The notes: generated by a model from the sequence alone, not told the origin. A DNA stretch of 32,053 nucleotides from Dactylosporangium aurantiacum (GCF_000716715.1 NZ_JNYJ01000069.1:1-32053); one strand, 5' to 3'. Counted from the first letter of the stretch, positions 8,372-16,701 are shown. Translations and numbers: made by a program.

Positions 8372-9328
8372 ATGATCATCACAACGACCTGGCCGGCAGC
8401 GACGTTCGAGGCCGCGGTCGGTGACGCGATCCTGGCGCCGTCGATCCACAACAGCCAGCCGTGGCGGTTCCGGCACACCGCGGAGGGCATCGACGTCTCG
8501 GTCGACGACGCCCGCGTGCCGCGTGTGTGCGACCCGGACGGGCGGGCGGCCCGGGTCTCGTGCGGCGCCGCCGTGTACAACCTGCGGCTGGCACTGGCCG
8601 TCGCCGGCGCTCCGGCCCGGTGGAAGGTCGGCCAGGGCGGCGGGGTCGTCCACCTCGTGCCGGAGGGCGGCAGGCCGGCCACTCCGATGGAGCGCGAGCT
8701 GCACCGGCAGATCCCGCGCCGGCACACCAACCGCTCGCCGTTCGCCGACGCCCCGGTCGGGCCGGCGCTGCTGATCCAGCTGGCGGAGGCGGCCGCCGCC
8801 GAGGGCGGCTGGCTGCACCTCGTCGACGACGAGACCGCCGTATGGGAGATCGCCACGCTCACCCGCCGGGCCGACGCGCTGCTCAACGCCGACCCCGCGT
8901 ACGTGACCGAGCTGCGCGAGTGGGCACCCGGCACCGACGACACGGTGGACGGCATCGGGCGGCGGGCCTCGGGTGCCGCGCCGCACGAGGCCGAGCTGAT
9001 GGTCCGCCGCGACTTCGGCGGCCCGCGCCGGCGACTGGTCAGCGACACCACGGTGCGGCCGGTGCTCGCCGTCCTCGGGTACCACGGCGAGCACCGCACC
9101 CACGAGGTCCGGGCGGGCATGGCCCTGCAGCGGGTGCTGCTGCGCGCCGCCGACCTCGGCCTGGCCACGGCCATGTACTCCCAGCCGGTCGAGGTGCCGT
9201 CGATCCGCGAGCAGCTCCGGCTGGCGCTGCGCCGGGCGTACGCCCCGCAGCTCGTCCTGCGGTTCGGGTACGCGCCGACGACCTGCTACACGAACCGCCG
9301 CCCGGTGCGCGACGTCATCGACCGGTGA
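8372..9328 (+). CDS. Acg-like nitroreductase-fold protein (paralogue 1)
   Basis: A 318-residue protein of the actinobacterial Acg/Rv2032 family, flavin nitroreductase-fold proteins linked to hypoxia and the DosR regulon in mycobacteria. The N-terminal flavin-binding block is PSIHNSQPWRF (from residue 23), followed by DPDGRAARVSCGAAVYNLRL and RRHTNRSPF. The C-terminal half has the second nitroreductase-like region (LATAMYSQPVEVPSIREQLR). Acg proteins bind FMN, but their enzymatic role is unsettled; FMN sequestration has been proposed. The ATG at 8372 has CGGAGG seven bases upstream, better than an in-frame ATG at 8333. It is the first of three paralogues in this window and ends at a good hairpin (9346-9374). 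Confidence 0.88.
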   Translation: MIITTTWPAATFEAAVGDAILAPSIHNSQPWRFRHTAEGIDVSVDDARVPRVCDPDGRAARVSCGAAVYNLRLALAVAGAPARWKVGQGGGVVHLVPEGGRPATPMERELHRQIPRRHTNRSPFADAPVGPALLIQLAEAAAAEGGWLHLVDDETAVWEIATLTRRADALLNADPAYVTELREWAPGTDDTVDGIGRRASGAAPHEAELMVRRDFGGPRRRLVSDTTVRPVLAVLGYHGEHRTHEVRAGMALQRVLLRAADLGLATAMYSQPVEVPSIREQLRLALRRAYAPQLVLRFGYAPTTCYTNRRPVRDVIDR

Positions 9329-9345
9329 GCCCGGACCCCCGCGTG

Positions 9346-9374
9346 CCGGCGGGGTGAACGCACTCACCCGCCGG
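9346..9374 (+). terminator. Hairpin terminator after first Acg-like gene
   Basis: CCGGCGGG pairs with CCCGCCGG around the segment GTGAACGCACTCA, whose TGA and TCA can extend the stem across a bulged G. It starts 17 nt after the stop codon. No T-tract follows, which is common in actinomycetes. Its right arm overlaps the promoter-like block upstream of the first universal stress gene. Confidence 0.55.
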
Positions 9375-9429
9375 GCATGATTTGCGGCCCCGGCCTGGCA
9401 CGGCCCGGCCGGGGCGAAACACGCTGGAA
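9365..9429 (+). promoter_or_regulatory. Putative promoter/operator region of universal stress gene 1
   Basis: This block shares an ordered set of words with the region upstream of the CoA-binding protein gene (27530-27613): CACCC(C)GCCGG, ATGATT, GGCCCCGGC(C/A)TGGC and GCTGGAA. The segment 9377-9392 (ATGATTTGCGGCCCCG) keeps the right half of the GGGNCNNNNGNCCC element found elsewhere but has a poor left half. A 9-bp stem, GCCCCGGCC with GGCCGGGGC (9387-9415, 11-nt loop), overlaps it. It ends 95 nt before the chosen start codon. Confidence 0.45.
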
Positions 9430-9524
9430 CGAGGCCGGAGCACGGCGTCGACGGCGCCGCCGCGTCATGCGTGCGGTCCGTGACGTCCGAGGGTGCCGGT
9501 GAGGAGCAGGGCGGAGGAGGCGGT

Positions 9525-10409
9525 GTGGGCCGCGCTGCGATTGTTGTCGGAGTGGACGGCGCGCAGACGTCGCTGGACGCCGTGCGGTGGGCCGCGGCGG
9601 AAGCGGGCCGGCACGACGCGCCGCTGCGGGTCGTCCTGGCCTACCACTGGCGGACGCCGCTGACCGCGTTCGCGCCGTCCGCGGCGCTCGCCGGCGCGGC
9701 GCGCCGAGTCGCCACCGACGTGGTGGACGGTGCCGTCCGGGAGGCAAGGCGGGCGGTGCCGGGCGTCACCGTGGACGGGACCGCCACGATCGGGCGCCCC
9801 GCGCCGGCGCTGCTGCAGGAGGCCGCCGGCGCGGCGATGCTGGTCGTCGGCTCCCACGCCCACCACGCCGTGACCGGCGCGCTGCTCGGCTCGATCAGCC
9901 AGCAGGTGGCGATGCACGCCTGCTGCCCGGTCGCGGTCGTGCGCGGGCGGGCCGATCCCGGCGGTGCCGTGCTCGTCGGCGTCGACGGCGCGCCGACCGC
10001 GGCGCACGTGACCCGGGCGGCGTTCGCCGAGGCCCGGTCGCGCGGCTGTGACCTGCTGGCGGTGCGGGCGGTGGAGACGCCGATGGCGCCGTGCACGGTC
10101 GGCATGCCGCCGCTCATGTACGACACCGCCGCGGTCCGCCGGTCGCTGACCCAGGAGGCGACCCGCCTGGTGGCGTCCGTCGGCGAGGACTACCCGGACG
10201 TGCGATGGGAGCTGCACGGCGTCGACGGCGACGCCACCGAGGTGCTGGTCCGCCGCACGCACGGCGCGCAGCTGGCCGTCGTCGGCAGCCGCGGCCACGG
10301 CGGGTTCGCCGGGCTGCTGCTCGGCTCGGTCTGCCTGCACCTGCTGCACCGCTCGCAGTGCCCGGTCCTGGTGGCGCGCGGCGGCGCGGCACCGGAAGAG
10401 GAGGGATGA
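9525..10409 (+). CDS. Universal stress protein, tandem UspA domains (1 of 4)
   Basis: A 294-residue protein with two UspA domains (about 4-145 and 150-290). Each begins with a strand and GVDG motif (IVVGVDGAQTS, VLVGVDGAPTA). The second domain has the complete ATP-binding signature G-x2-G-x9-G-S (VGSRGHGGFAGLLLGSV). The first has GSHAHHAVTGALLGS, which lacks the second glycine. Tandem-domain proteins of this type (for example Rv2623) bind ATP and are induced in dormancy. I chose the GTG at 9525 because GGAGGAGG lies just upstream and the protein then starts right at the first strand; an in-frame GTG at 9471 would add a glycine-rich stretch. Its stop overlaps the next start. Confidence 0.9.
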   Translation: MGRAAIVVGVDGAQTSLDAVRWAAAEAGRHDAPLRVVLAYHWRTPLTAFAPSAALAGAARRVATDVVDGAVREARRAVPGVTVDGTATIGRPAPALLQEAAGAAMLVVGSHAHHAVTGALLGSISQQVAMHACCPVAVVRGRADPGGAVLVGVDGAPTAAHVTRAAFAEARSRGCDLLAVRAVETPMAPCTVGMPPLMYDTAAVRRSLTQEATRLVASVGEDYPDVRWELHGVDGDATEVLVRRTHGAQLAVVGSRGHGGFAGLLLGSVCLHLLHRSQCPVLVARGGAAPEEEG

Positions 10410-11389
10410 TGGGATACCAGTACGGGCCCGTCGTCGTGGGCGTCGACGGCTCCCCGGACAGCGTCGGTGCGTTGCGGTGGGCCGCGGACGAGGCCTGCCG
10501 CAACTGCCGGGAACTGCTCGCCGTGCACGTGCTCGACCCGGCGCTGCAGTGGGACGAGCGCGACGGCGACCCCGGCATCGCCGCGCGGGCGGCCGAGGAG
10601 GCGTTCCGGTGGCGGCCCGGCGTCTGCGCGACCGGGGTCACCGAGCGCGGCGTCCCGGCCGAGGTGCTGCGGCAGCACACCGAGGAGTCGCGGCTCGTCG
10701 TCGTCGGCGGCCACGGCACCGGGCGCAACACGGCGCAGCCGCTGGGGTCCGTCGCCGACGGGCTGTCCGCCGCGGCGCAGTGCCCGGTCCTCGTCGTGCA
10801 CGCGGCGCAGCGCTGGGCCGACCCGTCCGCCGTGCTGCCCGACGGCGGCCCGGTGGTGGTCGGGTTCGACGGCTCCGACTCCGCCCGCCGCGCGTTGCGG
10901 CTCGCGTTCGAGGAGGCGGCCGCCCGCAGCCGGCGGATCGTCGTCGTCCAGGTCTGGCAGCATCCGCAGCTGTGGCGCCCCGGCGAGCACCACGAGGGGC
11001 CCGAGCACCGTGACCAGGCCGATGACCAGGCTGATGACCAGTCCGGGCGCCAGGCCGAGTACCAGTTCCAGCACCACTGCCGCGACCTGACCGCCGACGA
11101 GTCGGCCGTGCACGAGGCGCTGGTGGCGGCCGCCGAGCCGTGGCACGCCAAGTTCCCCCTGGTGAACATGGAGCTGCGCAGCGAGCCGGGTGACCCCGTC
11201 GAGGCACTGACCGTCGCGTCGCAGTGGGCGATGCTCATGGTCCTCGGCACCAGGTGCCCGACCGACGCGGTCCAGCCGCCCAACCCGTCGGTGATGCAGC
11301 GGGTGCTGCGCGGCATGGCCTGTCCCGCGCTCATCGCGCACGGCACGACGGCGTTCGCCCGGACGCCGCAGACGGCCGGTGCGCGATGA
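10406..11389 (+). CDS. Universal stress protein, tandem UspA domains (2 of 4)
   Basis: A 327-residue tandem UspA protein. Domain 1 (about 6-137) has GVDGSPDS and an intact ATP signature in VGGHGTGRNTAQPLGSV. Domain 2 begins at VVVGFDGSDSARR but lacks the glycine-rich loop (LGTRCPTDAVQPPNPSV), so it probably does not bind ATP. Domain 2 also holds an insert of about 30 polar residues (PGEHHEGPEHRDQADDQADD) partly coded by a 12-bp tandem repeat. Two consecutive ATGs (10406, 10409) are possible. The first overlaps the upstream stop; the second has better spacing from GAGGAGGG. The stop forms ATGA with the next gene. Confidence 0.9.
   Translation: MMGYQYGPVVVGVDGSPDSVGALRWAADEACRNCRELLAVHVLDPALQWDERDGDPGIAARAAEEAFRWRPGVCATGVTERGVPAEVLRQHTEESRLVVVGGHGTGRNTAQPLGSVADGLSAAAQCPVLVVHAAQRWADPSAVLPDGGPVVVGFDGSDSARRALRLAFEEAAARSRRIVVVQVWQHPQLWRPGEHHEGPEHRDQADDQADDQSGRQAEYQFQHHCRDLTADESAVHEALVAAAEPWHAKFPLVNMELRSEPGDPVEALTVASQWAMLMVLGTRCPTDAVQPPNPSVMQRVLRGMACPALIAHGTTAFARTPQTAGAR
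11011..11044 (+). repeat. 12-bp tandem repeat inside universal stress gene 2
   Basis: TGACCAGGCCGA, TGACCAGGCTGA and a partial TGACCAGTCC follow one another. In frame they encode the repeated DQAD unit. The unit length is a multiple of three, so copy number changes would not break the frame. Confidence 0.85.
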
Positions 11390-12297
11390 ACGGATCCCCA
11401 CCGGCCACGTCCGTCGTCGTCGGCGTCGACGGGTCGCCGGACAGCGTGCTGGCGGTGCGGTGGGCGGCCGCCGACGCGGTGCGCCGCGGGCGGCCCCTGC
11501 ACCTGCTGCACGCCGCCTACGACTGGCGGCAGTTCGCCTACCCGCAGGAGTTCGCCGGTCAGGCCCTGCGGCTGGCCGACGACGCCGGCGTCCGGCAGGC
11601 GTCCGAGCGCATCATCGCCGACGCGACGGCCGAGGCGCGGCAGATCGAGCCGGACCTGCCGATCACCACGGCGACCGTGGTCCAGCCGGCGGTCCCGGCG
11701 CTGATGGAGGTGGCGCGGCACGCCGCCCTGGTCGCCGTCGGCAGCCGCGGCCGCACCGGGTTCGCGGCGCTGCTGGTCGGCTCGACCGGCGCGCAGCTGG
11801 CGGCCCACGCCGACTGCCCGGTGGTGATCGTGCGCCGGTACGGGCACCGGGAAGGTCCGCACGCCGGCCGGGTCGTCGTCGGCGTCGACGGGTCGCACCA
11901 CGCCGGGCACGCCCTCGGGTTCGCGTTCGAGCAGGCCGCCTTCCGCGAGGCCGGACTCACCGCGGTGCACGTCTACCGGTGGCCGGCCGGCGGCCCGCCC
12001 GACGACATGCTGCCGCTGTGCTACGACCCCGACGACCTGCGCGACGACGAACAGTGCCTGGCCGCCGAGTCGCTGTCCGGGTGGCGCGAACGGTACCCGG
12101 AGGTGGAGGTCCGCCTCGACACCGTGTCCGGCCGGGCCGGTGGCGTGCTCGCCGAGCTGTCGGCGGGCGCACAGCTGCTCGTCGTCGGCGCCCGCGGCCG
12201 CGGCGGGTTCACCGGGCTCAGGCTCGGCTCGGTCAGCCACGCCGCCGTCCACCACGCGTCGTGTCCGGTGGCGGTCGTGCACGAACCACGCGGTTGA
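11386..12297 (+). CDS. Universal stress protein, tandem UspA domains (3 of 4)
   Basis: A 303-residue tandem UspA protein, the only one of the four with a full ATP-binding signature in both domains: VGSRGRTGFAALLVGST in domain 1 and VGARGRGGFTGLRLGSV in domain 2. Each domain opens with VVVGVDGS. The ATG overlaps the stop of the preceding gene (ATGA), and no strong ribosome binding site is visible, so translation is probably coupled to it. A hairpin at 12334-12350 may end the three-gene unit. Role inferred from the family: ATP-binding stress protein in dormancy or hypoxia. Confidence 0.9.
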   Translation: MNGSPPATSVVVGVDGSPDSVLAVRWAAADAVRRGRPLHLLHAAYDWRQFAYPQEFAGQALRLADDAGVRQASERIIADATAEARQIEPDLPITTATVVQPAVPALMEVARHAALVAVGSRGRTGFAALLVGSTGAQLAAHADCPVVIVRRYGHREGPHAGRVVVGVDGSHHAGHALGFAFEQAAFREAGLTAVHVYRWPAGGPPDDMLPLCYDPDDLRDDEQCLAAESLSGWRERYPEVEVRLDTVSGRAGGVLAELSAGAQLLVVGARGRGGFTGLRLGSVSHAAVHHASCPVAVVHEPRG

Positions 12298-12333
12298 GCG
12301 GGCCGCTTCATCTGCTGGGAGTGACGTGCGGCG

Positions 12334-12350
12334 GTGCCGGCCGGCGGCAC
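12334..12350 (+). terminator. Possible hairpin terminator after universal stress gene 3
   Basis: GTGCCG-GCCGG-CGGCAC forms a 6-bp stem with a 5-nt loop, 37 nt after the stop codon. There is no T-tract. The rest of this 165-nt gap contains ATGGTTTCGGCCCGG at 12411-12425, which resembles the right half of the operator family, 37 nt before the next start. Confidence 0.35.
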
Positions 12351-12462
12351 TGTGGAACTTCGGACGCACATGCGGCCGGGCCGCGACCGGGGCAGGCGCG
12401 GACGCGGGCGATGGTTTCGGCCCGGCGGCACCGGCACACCAACCCTGGGAGCGGCAGACGAC

Positions 12463-13479
12463 ATGGATGATCTTCCCGACACCGGTGCGGCGCCGCTGTT
12501 CCGGGCCGCGGCGGAGGCCCGCCTCGCGCCGTCGATCCTGAACACCCAGCCGTGGCGGTGGCACGTCGACGACCGGCACCTCGACCTGTACGCGGACCCG
12601 CAGCGACAGCTCACCGGGCTCGACCCCGACGGCCGGCTGCTCGTCCTGAGCTGCGGCGCCGCCCTCCAGCACGCCGAGGTGTCGCTGGCGGCCCGCGGCT
12701 ACGAGCCGGCGGTGCAACGCACGCAGCAGCGCGGCGACGACCGGTGGCTCGCCCGGGTCGGCGTCGGTGGCCGGCGCCCGGTCCGCCCCGAGGACGTCGA
12801 GGCGTGGCACAGCATGCGGCAGCGGTGCACCGACCGGCGGCCGTTCCGGGCGGCGACTCCCGTGCCCGAGGCGGCCCTCGCGACGCTGTGCGCCGCGGCC
12901 GAGACAGCCGGCGCCTGGCTGCACCGGGTGGAGCCGGAGCAGGTCAGGTACGTGCGGGCGGCCGCCCAGGGCGCGCAGCGCATCGAGGACAAGGACCAGC
13001 GATCGGTACAGGACCTGCGGGAATGGGCCGGTCGGGACCCGGGGCTCGGCGACGGGCTGCCGGCCGCCACCGTGGTCGCACCGGTCGCCAGACCCGTGCC
13101 GCTGCGCAGCTTCGGGCTCGAAGGCGAGCAGGGCGAGCGGACGGCCGACCCCGGTCCGGGCGACGACCACCTCGCCGAGTACCTGATCATCGCCACCACC
13201 GGCGACGACCCGGTCGACTGGCTGCGGGCGGGCGAGGCGACCAGCGCCGTGTGGCTCGCCGCGACCACGCTCGGGCTGGCGGTCTCGCCGCTGAGCGACG
13301 TCGTGGAGGTGCCGGGCGCCCGGGTGCTGCTGCGCAGCCTGCTGCACCGGCCCGGCCACCCGCAGCTGGTGCTGCGGGTCGGCGCGGCCGCCGGCGGCGC
13401 GCCACCGGCCGCGGCCCGGCGGCGCCGGGCACGTGACGTGATACGCCGGGACCGGCCCGCGCCGCGCCCGCGGATCTGA
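12463..13479 (+). CDS. Acg-like nitroreductase-fold protein (paralogue 2)
   Basis: A 338-residue Acg/Rv2032-family protein. The diagnostic blocks are APSILNTQPWRWHVDD (from about residue 25), LDPDGRLLVLSCGAALQHA, RQRCTDRRPF and a C-terminal TLGLAVSPLSDVVEVPGAR region that matches the nitroreductase fold. The ATG at 12463 starts just before the conserved region. GGGAGCGG upstream is a poor and rather distant ribosome binding site, so the start is less sure than for the other two paralogues. It stands alone between two sets of universal stress genes. It shares more blocks with paralogue 3 (28273) than with paralogue 1, judged by eye. Confidence 0.87.
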   Translation: MDDLPDTGAAPLFRAAAEARLAPSILNTQPWRWHVDDRHLDLYADPQRQLTGLDPDGRLLVLSCGAALQHAEVSLAARGYEPAVQRTQQRGDDRWLARVGVGGRRPVRPEDVEAWHSMRQRCTDRRPFRAATPVPEAALATLCAAAETAGAWLHRVEPEQVRYVRAAAQGAQRIEDKDQRSVQDLREWAGRDPGLGDGLPAATVVAPVARPVPLRSFGLEGEQGERTADPGPGDDHLAEYLIIATTGDDPVDWLRAGEATSAVWLAATTLGLAVSPLSDVVEVPGARVLLRSLLHRPGHPQLVLRVGAAAGGAPPAAARRRRARDVIRRDRPAPRPRI

Positions 13480-13522
13480 CACCCGCCGCATGCCTGCCGC
13501 ACGCCTGCCGCCCTGCCGGATG

Positions 13523-13554
13523 AGGACTTCCGGCCCTGGGCGCCCCGGTCCCTG
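13523..13554 (+). promoter_or_regulatory. Two abutting DosR-like operator elements upstream of universal stress gene 4
   Basis: AGGACTTCCGGCCCTG (13523-13538) is followed directly by GGCGCCCCGGTCCCTG (13539-13554). Each fits GGGNCNNNNGNCCCTG with one mismatch. The 16-bp period puts the two copies about one and a half helical turns apart. GGCTGGACACGCAAG follows at 13562-13576. The second copy ends 95 nt before the start codon. A stem GGCCGCC/GGCGGCC (13593-13616) lies in the probable leader. Confidence 0.55.
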
Positions 13555-13649
13555 CGGCAGAGGCTGGACACGCAAGCGGGTCCCGGGGCGCCGGCCGCCA
13601 CGCCGCACCGGCGGCCCGGGAGGAGCGAAGGAAGGCGCGAGGGAATGGG

Positions 13650-14570
13650 GTGATCGCGGTGAGCACGTTGCGCACCGAACCGACGGGACAGGCGCCGGTC
13701 GCTCCGCCGGCCATCGCGGACCGGATCGCGGTCGGCGTCGAGGTGAGCCGCAGCGGCCTGGCGGCACTGGAGTGGGCCACCGCCGAGACGGCGGGGACGG
13801 GCGCCCACCTGACCGTCTGCCACGTGCAGGGACACGACGACGATGATCCGGCGCCGGACCCGTCGACCCTGGCGCTGACGCGCCCGGACCTGGAGCGCTA
13901 CATCCGGCGGAGCCGGCAGCGGGTCGGTGCCGGGCAGTGCTCGGTCGAGCTGCCGCCCGGCGACCTGGTCCGCGCGCTGCTGGCCCTGAGCGAGCGGGCC
14001 GACCTGCTGGTCGTCGGCAGCCGCAACAAGGCCGACCCGCTGCACCGGTCCGTCGCGTCCCGGCTGGCGGCGCAGGCGCACTGCCCGGTCGTGATCGTCC
14101 GGCCCGTCATGGGCTACGAGGCCGCGCCGTTCGCCGGTCACGTCGTGGTCGGCGTGGACGGCACCCCGGCGTCGGCGGCCGCCGTGCGGCTCGCCTTCGC
14201 GTACGCCCGGCGGCACGGCCGTGCGGTGACCGCGGTCCACGTCGACGACCGCCGGCCCGGCGACTTCTGGGTCGACGACCGGTTCCTCGAGACCCACTTC
14301 ACCGCCGAACCGCCGGGACTGGACCTGCTCGCCCGCGCCGTCGAGCCGGTCGCCGCGGGGTTCCCACGGATCCCGGTGCAGCGCGCGGTGTACGGCGGCG
14401 ACCCGGTGGACGGCCTGCGCCGCGCCGCCAGCGGAGCCGCGCTGCTGGTGCTGGGCCGGCACGGGCACCGCCGCCCCGCGCCGCTGCGGCTCGGCTCGAC
14501 CAGCCGGGCGTTCGCGAGCCGGGCGGCCTGCGTGGTGGCGGTGGTCCCGGAGGACACCCAGCCGGACTGA
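13650..14570 (+). CDS. Universal stress protein, tandem UspA domains (4 of 4)
   Basis: A 306-residue tandem UspA protein. Domain 1 (about 20-150) starts at IAVGVEVSRSG rather than the usual GVDGS and has a degenerate loop, VGSRNKADPLHRSVASR. Domain 2 (about 160-300) has VVVGVDGTPAS and a complete ATP signature, LGRHGHRRPAPLRLGST. The GTG at 13650 has GAGGGA five bases upstream; a GTG three codons later is an alternative. It is the first gene after two tandem operator-like elements and may lead a unit with the phosphoribosyltransferase fusion (67-nt gap) and the DUF2267 gene. Confidence 0.88.
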   Translation: MIAVSTLRTEPTGQAPVAPPAIADRIAVGVEVSRSGLAALEWATAETAGTGAHLTVCHVQGHDDDDPAPDPSTLALTRPDLERYIRRSRQRVGAGQCSVELPPGDLVRALLALSERADLLVVGSRNKADPLHRSVASRLAAQAHCPVVIVRPVMGYEAAPFAGHVVVGVDGTPASAAAVRLAFAYARRHGRAVTAVHVDDRRPGDFWVDDRFLETHFTAEPPGLDLLARAVEPVAAGFPRIPVQRAVYGGDPVDGLRRAASGAALLVLGRHGHRRPAPLRLGSTSRAFASRAACVVAVVPEDTQPD

Positions 14571-14637
14571 GCACGGGTTCGAGCCGGCCCCCACGCGAGC
14601 CGCCGGACCCGAACCGAATCAGGGAGGTGTGGAGATC

Positions 14638-15948
14638 ATGCAGCCCGAAGGTCCATGCTTCGCCGACCGGGACGACGCCGGCCGGCAACTGGCGCACAAG
14701 CTGAGCCATCTGCGCGGCCGTGACGTCGTGGTGCTGGGGCTGCCGCGCGGCGGCGTGCCGGTCGCCGGCAAGGTCGCGGAGTCGCTGCACGCGCCGCTGG
14801 ACGTGATCGTGGTGCGCAAGCTCGGCGTCCCGCGCCGCCCCGAGCTCGGCATGGGCGCGCTGGGCGAGGACGGTGTACGCATCCTCAACCCCGACGTCAT
14901 CGGCGCGGCCGCGGTCGGCGCCGACGAGGTCGCGGCGGTCGAGCGGACCGAACGCGACGCGTTGCGCGAGCGGGTGCGGGCACTGCGCGGCGACCGGCCA
15001 CCGGAGGGCCTCGCCGGGCGGACCGCGGTCGTCGTCGACGACGGCATCGCCACCGGGTCCACCGCGCGGGCCGCCTGCCAGGTCGCCCGCGCGCGGGGCG
15101 CCGACCAGGTCGTGCTCGCCGTGCCGGTCGCGGCGGCCGAGGTGGCCGAGACGCTGCGCCAGGACTGTGACGAGGTGGTCTGCGTCCAGCGCCCGAACTG
15201 GCTGTGGTCGGTCGGGCAGTGGTACGACGACTTCACGCAGACCACCGACGACGAGGTGCGGGCCCTGCTCGCGCACGCCCCGGCGTCCGGCGGTGCGGCG
15301 CCGGCGCTCGACCGGGACGTGGTGGCCTGCCCGGACACGCTGCGCCTGCCGGGTCACCTGACCGTCCCGGCCGGCGCGGCCGGGCTGGTGATGTTCGTGC
15401 ACGGCAGCGGCAGCACCCGGCACAGCCCACGCAACCGGTACGTCGCCTCGGTGCTGCACCAGGCGGGCCTGGGCACGCTGCTGTTCGACCTGCTGACGGC
15501 CGAGGAGGCGGCGCGGCGGGCCAACGTGTTCGACATCGGCCTGCTCGCCGGCCGGCTCACCGACGTGACCGCCTGGGTGCGCGGCGAGCCGTGGGGCGCG
15601 GCGCCACCCATCGGCTGGTTCGGTGCGAGCACCGGCGCGGCCGCGGCGCTGTGGGCCGCGGCCGACCCGGACGCCGGGGTCGGCGCGATCGTGTCCCGCG
15701 GCGGCCGGCCCGACCTCGCACACGCCCGGCTGCCCGCGGTCACCGCCGCCACGCTGCTCGTCGTCGGCGGCCTGGACATCCAGGTCCTCGCGCTGAACCG
15801 GGCCGCGCAGCGGCAGTTGCGGTGCGTCAACGACCTCGTCGTGGTGCCCGGGGCGACGCACCTGTTCGAGGAGCCCGGCACGCTCGCCGCCGCCGCGCAC
15901 CACGCCGAACGCTGGTTCCTCGATCACCTCCTCACATCGGGTGGGTGA
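14638..15948 (+). CDS. Phosphoribosyltransferase / alpha-beta hydrolase fusion (Rv0571c-like)
   Basis: A 436-residue two-domain protein. Residues about 10-215 form a type I phosphoribosyltransferase with the PRPP loop VVVDDGIATGSTA (131-143) and the substrate-side block GLPRGGVPVA. Residues about 225-432 form a dienelactone-hydrolase-like domain with nucleophile S331 in FGASTG, D380 in VGGLDIQV and H408 in PGATHLF, plus the loop HGSGST. The same fusion occurs as the DosR-regulated M. tuberculosis Rv0571c; the natural substrate is not known to me. I chose the ATG at 14638, ten bases after AGGGAGG. The GTG at 14629 abuts the ribosome binding site. The hydrolase half is related to the degenerate protein at 26740-27405. 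Confidence 0.92.
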   Translation: MQPEGPCFADRDDAGRQLAHKLSHLRGRDVVVLGLPRGGVPVAGKVAESLHAPLDVIVVRKLGVPRRPELGMGALGEDGVRILNPDVIGAAAVGADEVAAVERTERDALRERVRALRGDRPPEGLAGRTAVVVDDGIATGSTARAACQVARARGADQVVLAVPVAAAEVAETLRQDCDEVVCVQRPNWLWSVGQWYDDFTQTTDDEVRALLAHAPASGGAAPALDRDVVACPDTLRLPGHLTVPAGAAGLVMFVHGSGSTRHSPRNRYVASVLHQAGLGTLLFDLLTAEEAARRANVFDIGLLAGRLTDVTAWVRGEPWGAAPPIGWFGASTGAAAALWAAADPDAGVGAIVSRGGRPDLAHARLPAVTAATLLVVGGLDIQVLALNRAAQRQLRCVNDLVVVPGATHLFEEPGTLAAAAHHAERWFLDHLLTSGG

Positions 15949-16010
15949 CGGCGGTTCCGGCGGGCCGGCGCAGCATGGGACTCGACCGACGAGATACGGA
16001 GGTGCGAGGC

Positions 16011-16640
16011 ATGACGTCAACCAGGAGCGACGTGTTCGAGCGGGCCACCCGCACCTCACACGCGTGGCTCGACGCGGTCGCCGCCGAGCTCGGTACGTCC
16101 GACGCCCACGCCGCGTACCGCATCCTGCGGGCGTGGCTGCACACGTTCCGTGACCGGCTGCCGATCGACAAGTCGGTCGACTTCGCCGCCGGCCTGCCGG
16201 AGCTGCTGCGCGGCGTGTACTTCGAGGGCTGGCGCCCGGCGCACGTACCGCTGAAGTACGGCGCGGAGGAGTACCGCCGCCGCTTCGCCGAGGAGGCCGG
16301 CATCGACGTCACCGAGGTGGCGCGGACGGCGCCCGCGGTGACCGGGGCGCTGCGCGGGCAGCTCGCCGCCGGGCAGCTCGACCGGGCGCTGGCGCAGCTG
16401 CCGACCGCGGTGCGCGGGGTCGTGGACGGTGCCGGCCGGCCGCCGGCCGACGGCGGCCGTGAGGCGTGGATGCATGCGCTCGACGTGCAGATGGAGGAGC
16501 TCGTCACGGCGGTCAAGACGCTCGCCGACAGCCTGCAGCACCCGCCGGACGGCCGCACCGGGGCCCCGGAGGCGGCGCCCGCGATGGCCGCACGGACCGC
16601 CGGCAGCAGCACCTCGTCGCCGCTCGGCTGGACCGACTGA
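16011..16640 (+). CDS. DUF2267 family protein
   Basis: A 209-residue, mostly helical protein. The repeated-helix region (about 5-130) has AYRILRAWLHTFRDRLPIDK, then FAAGLPELLRGVYFEGWRP and a FAEEAGID block, which matches DUF2267. The C-terminal 50 residues are alanine-, glycine- and serine-rich and probably disordered. Function is unknown; the family often sits beside universal stress and dormancy genes in actinomycetes. The ATG has GGAGGTG a few bases upstream and lies 62 nt after the phosphoribosyltransferase fusion, so it probably shares its transcript. It converges on the LuxR-type gene and ends at a strong hairpin (16702-16721). Confidence 0.8.
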   Translation: MTSTRSDVFERATRTSHAWLDAVAAELGTSDAHAAYRILRAWLHTFRDRLPIDKSVDFAAGLPELLRGVYFEGWRPAHVPLKYGAEEYRRRFAEEAGIDVTEVARTAPAVTGALRGQLAAGQLDRALAQLPTAVRGVVDGAGRPPADGGREAWMHALDVQMEELVTAVKTLADSLQHPPDGRTGAPEAAPAMAARTAGSSTSSPLGWTD

Positions 16641-16701
16641 CCGGACCGCCCGGCGAACCCGGCTGACCGGACCGGCTGACCAGACCGCTGCCGGACCCGC
16701 C

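Noticed and set aside
10114..13767. Long open frame antisense to the universal stress and Acg-like genes
   Set aside because: It crosses several well-supported genes and the intergenic operators; its composition is low-complexity and arginine-rich with no recognisable domain.
14571..14600. GGGTTCGAGCC resembling a tRNA T-arm
   Set aside because: No acceptor, D or anticodon stem can be built around it; it is probably part of a weak hairpin between two stress genes.
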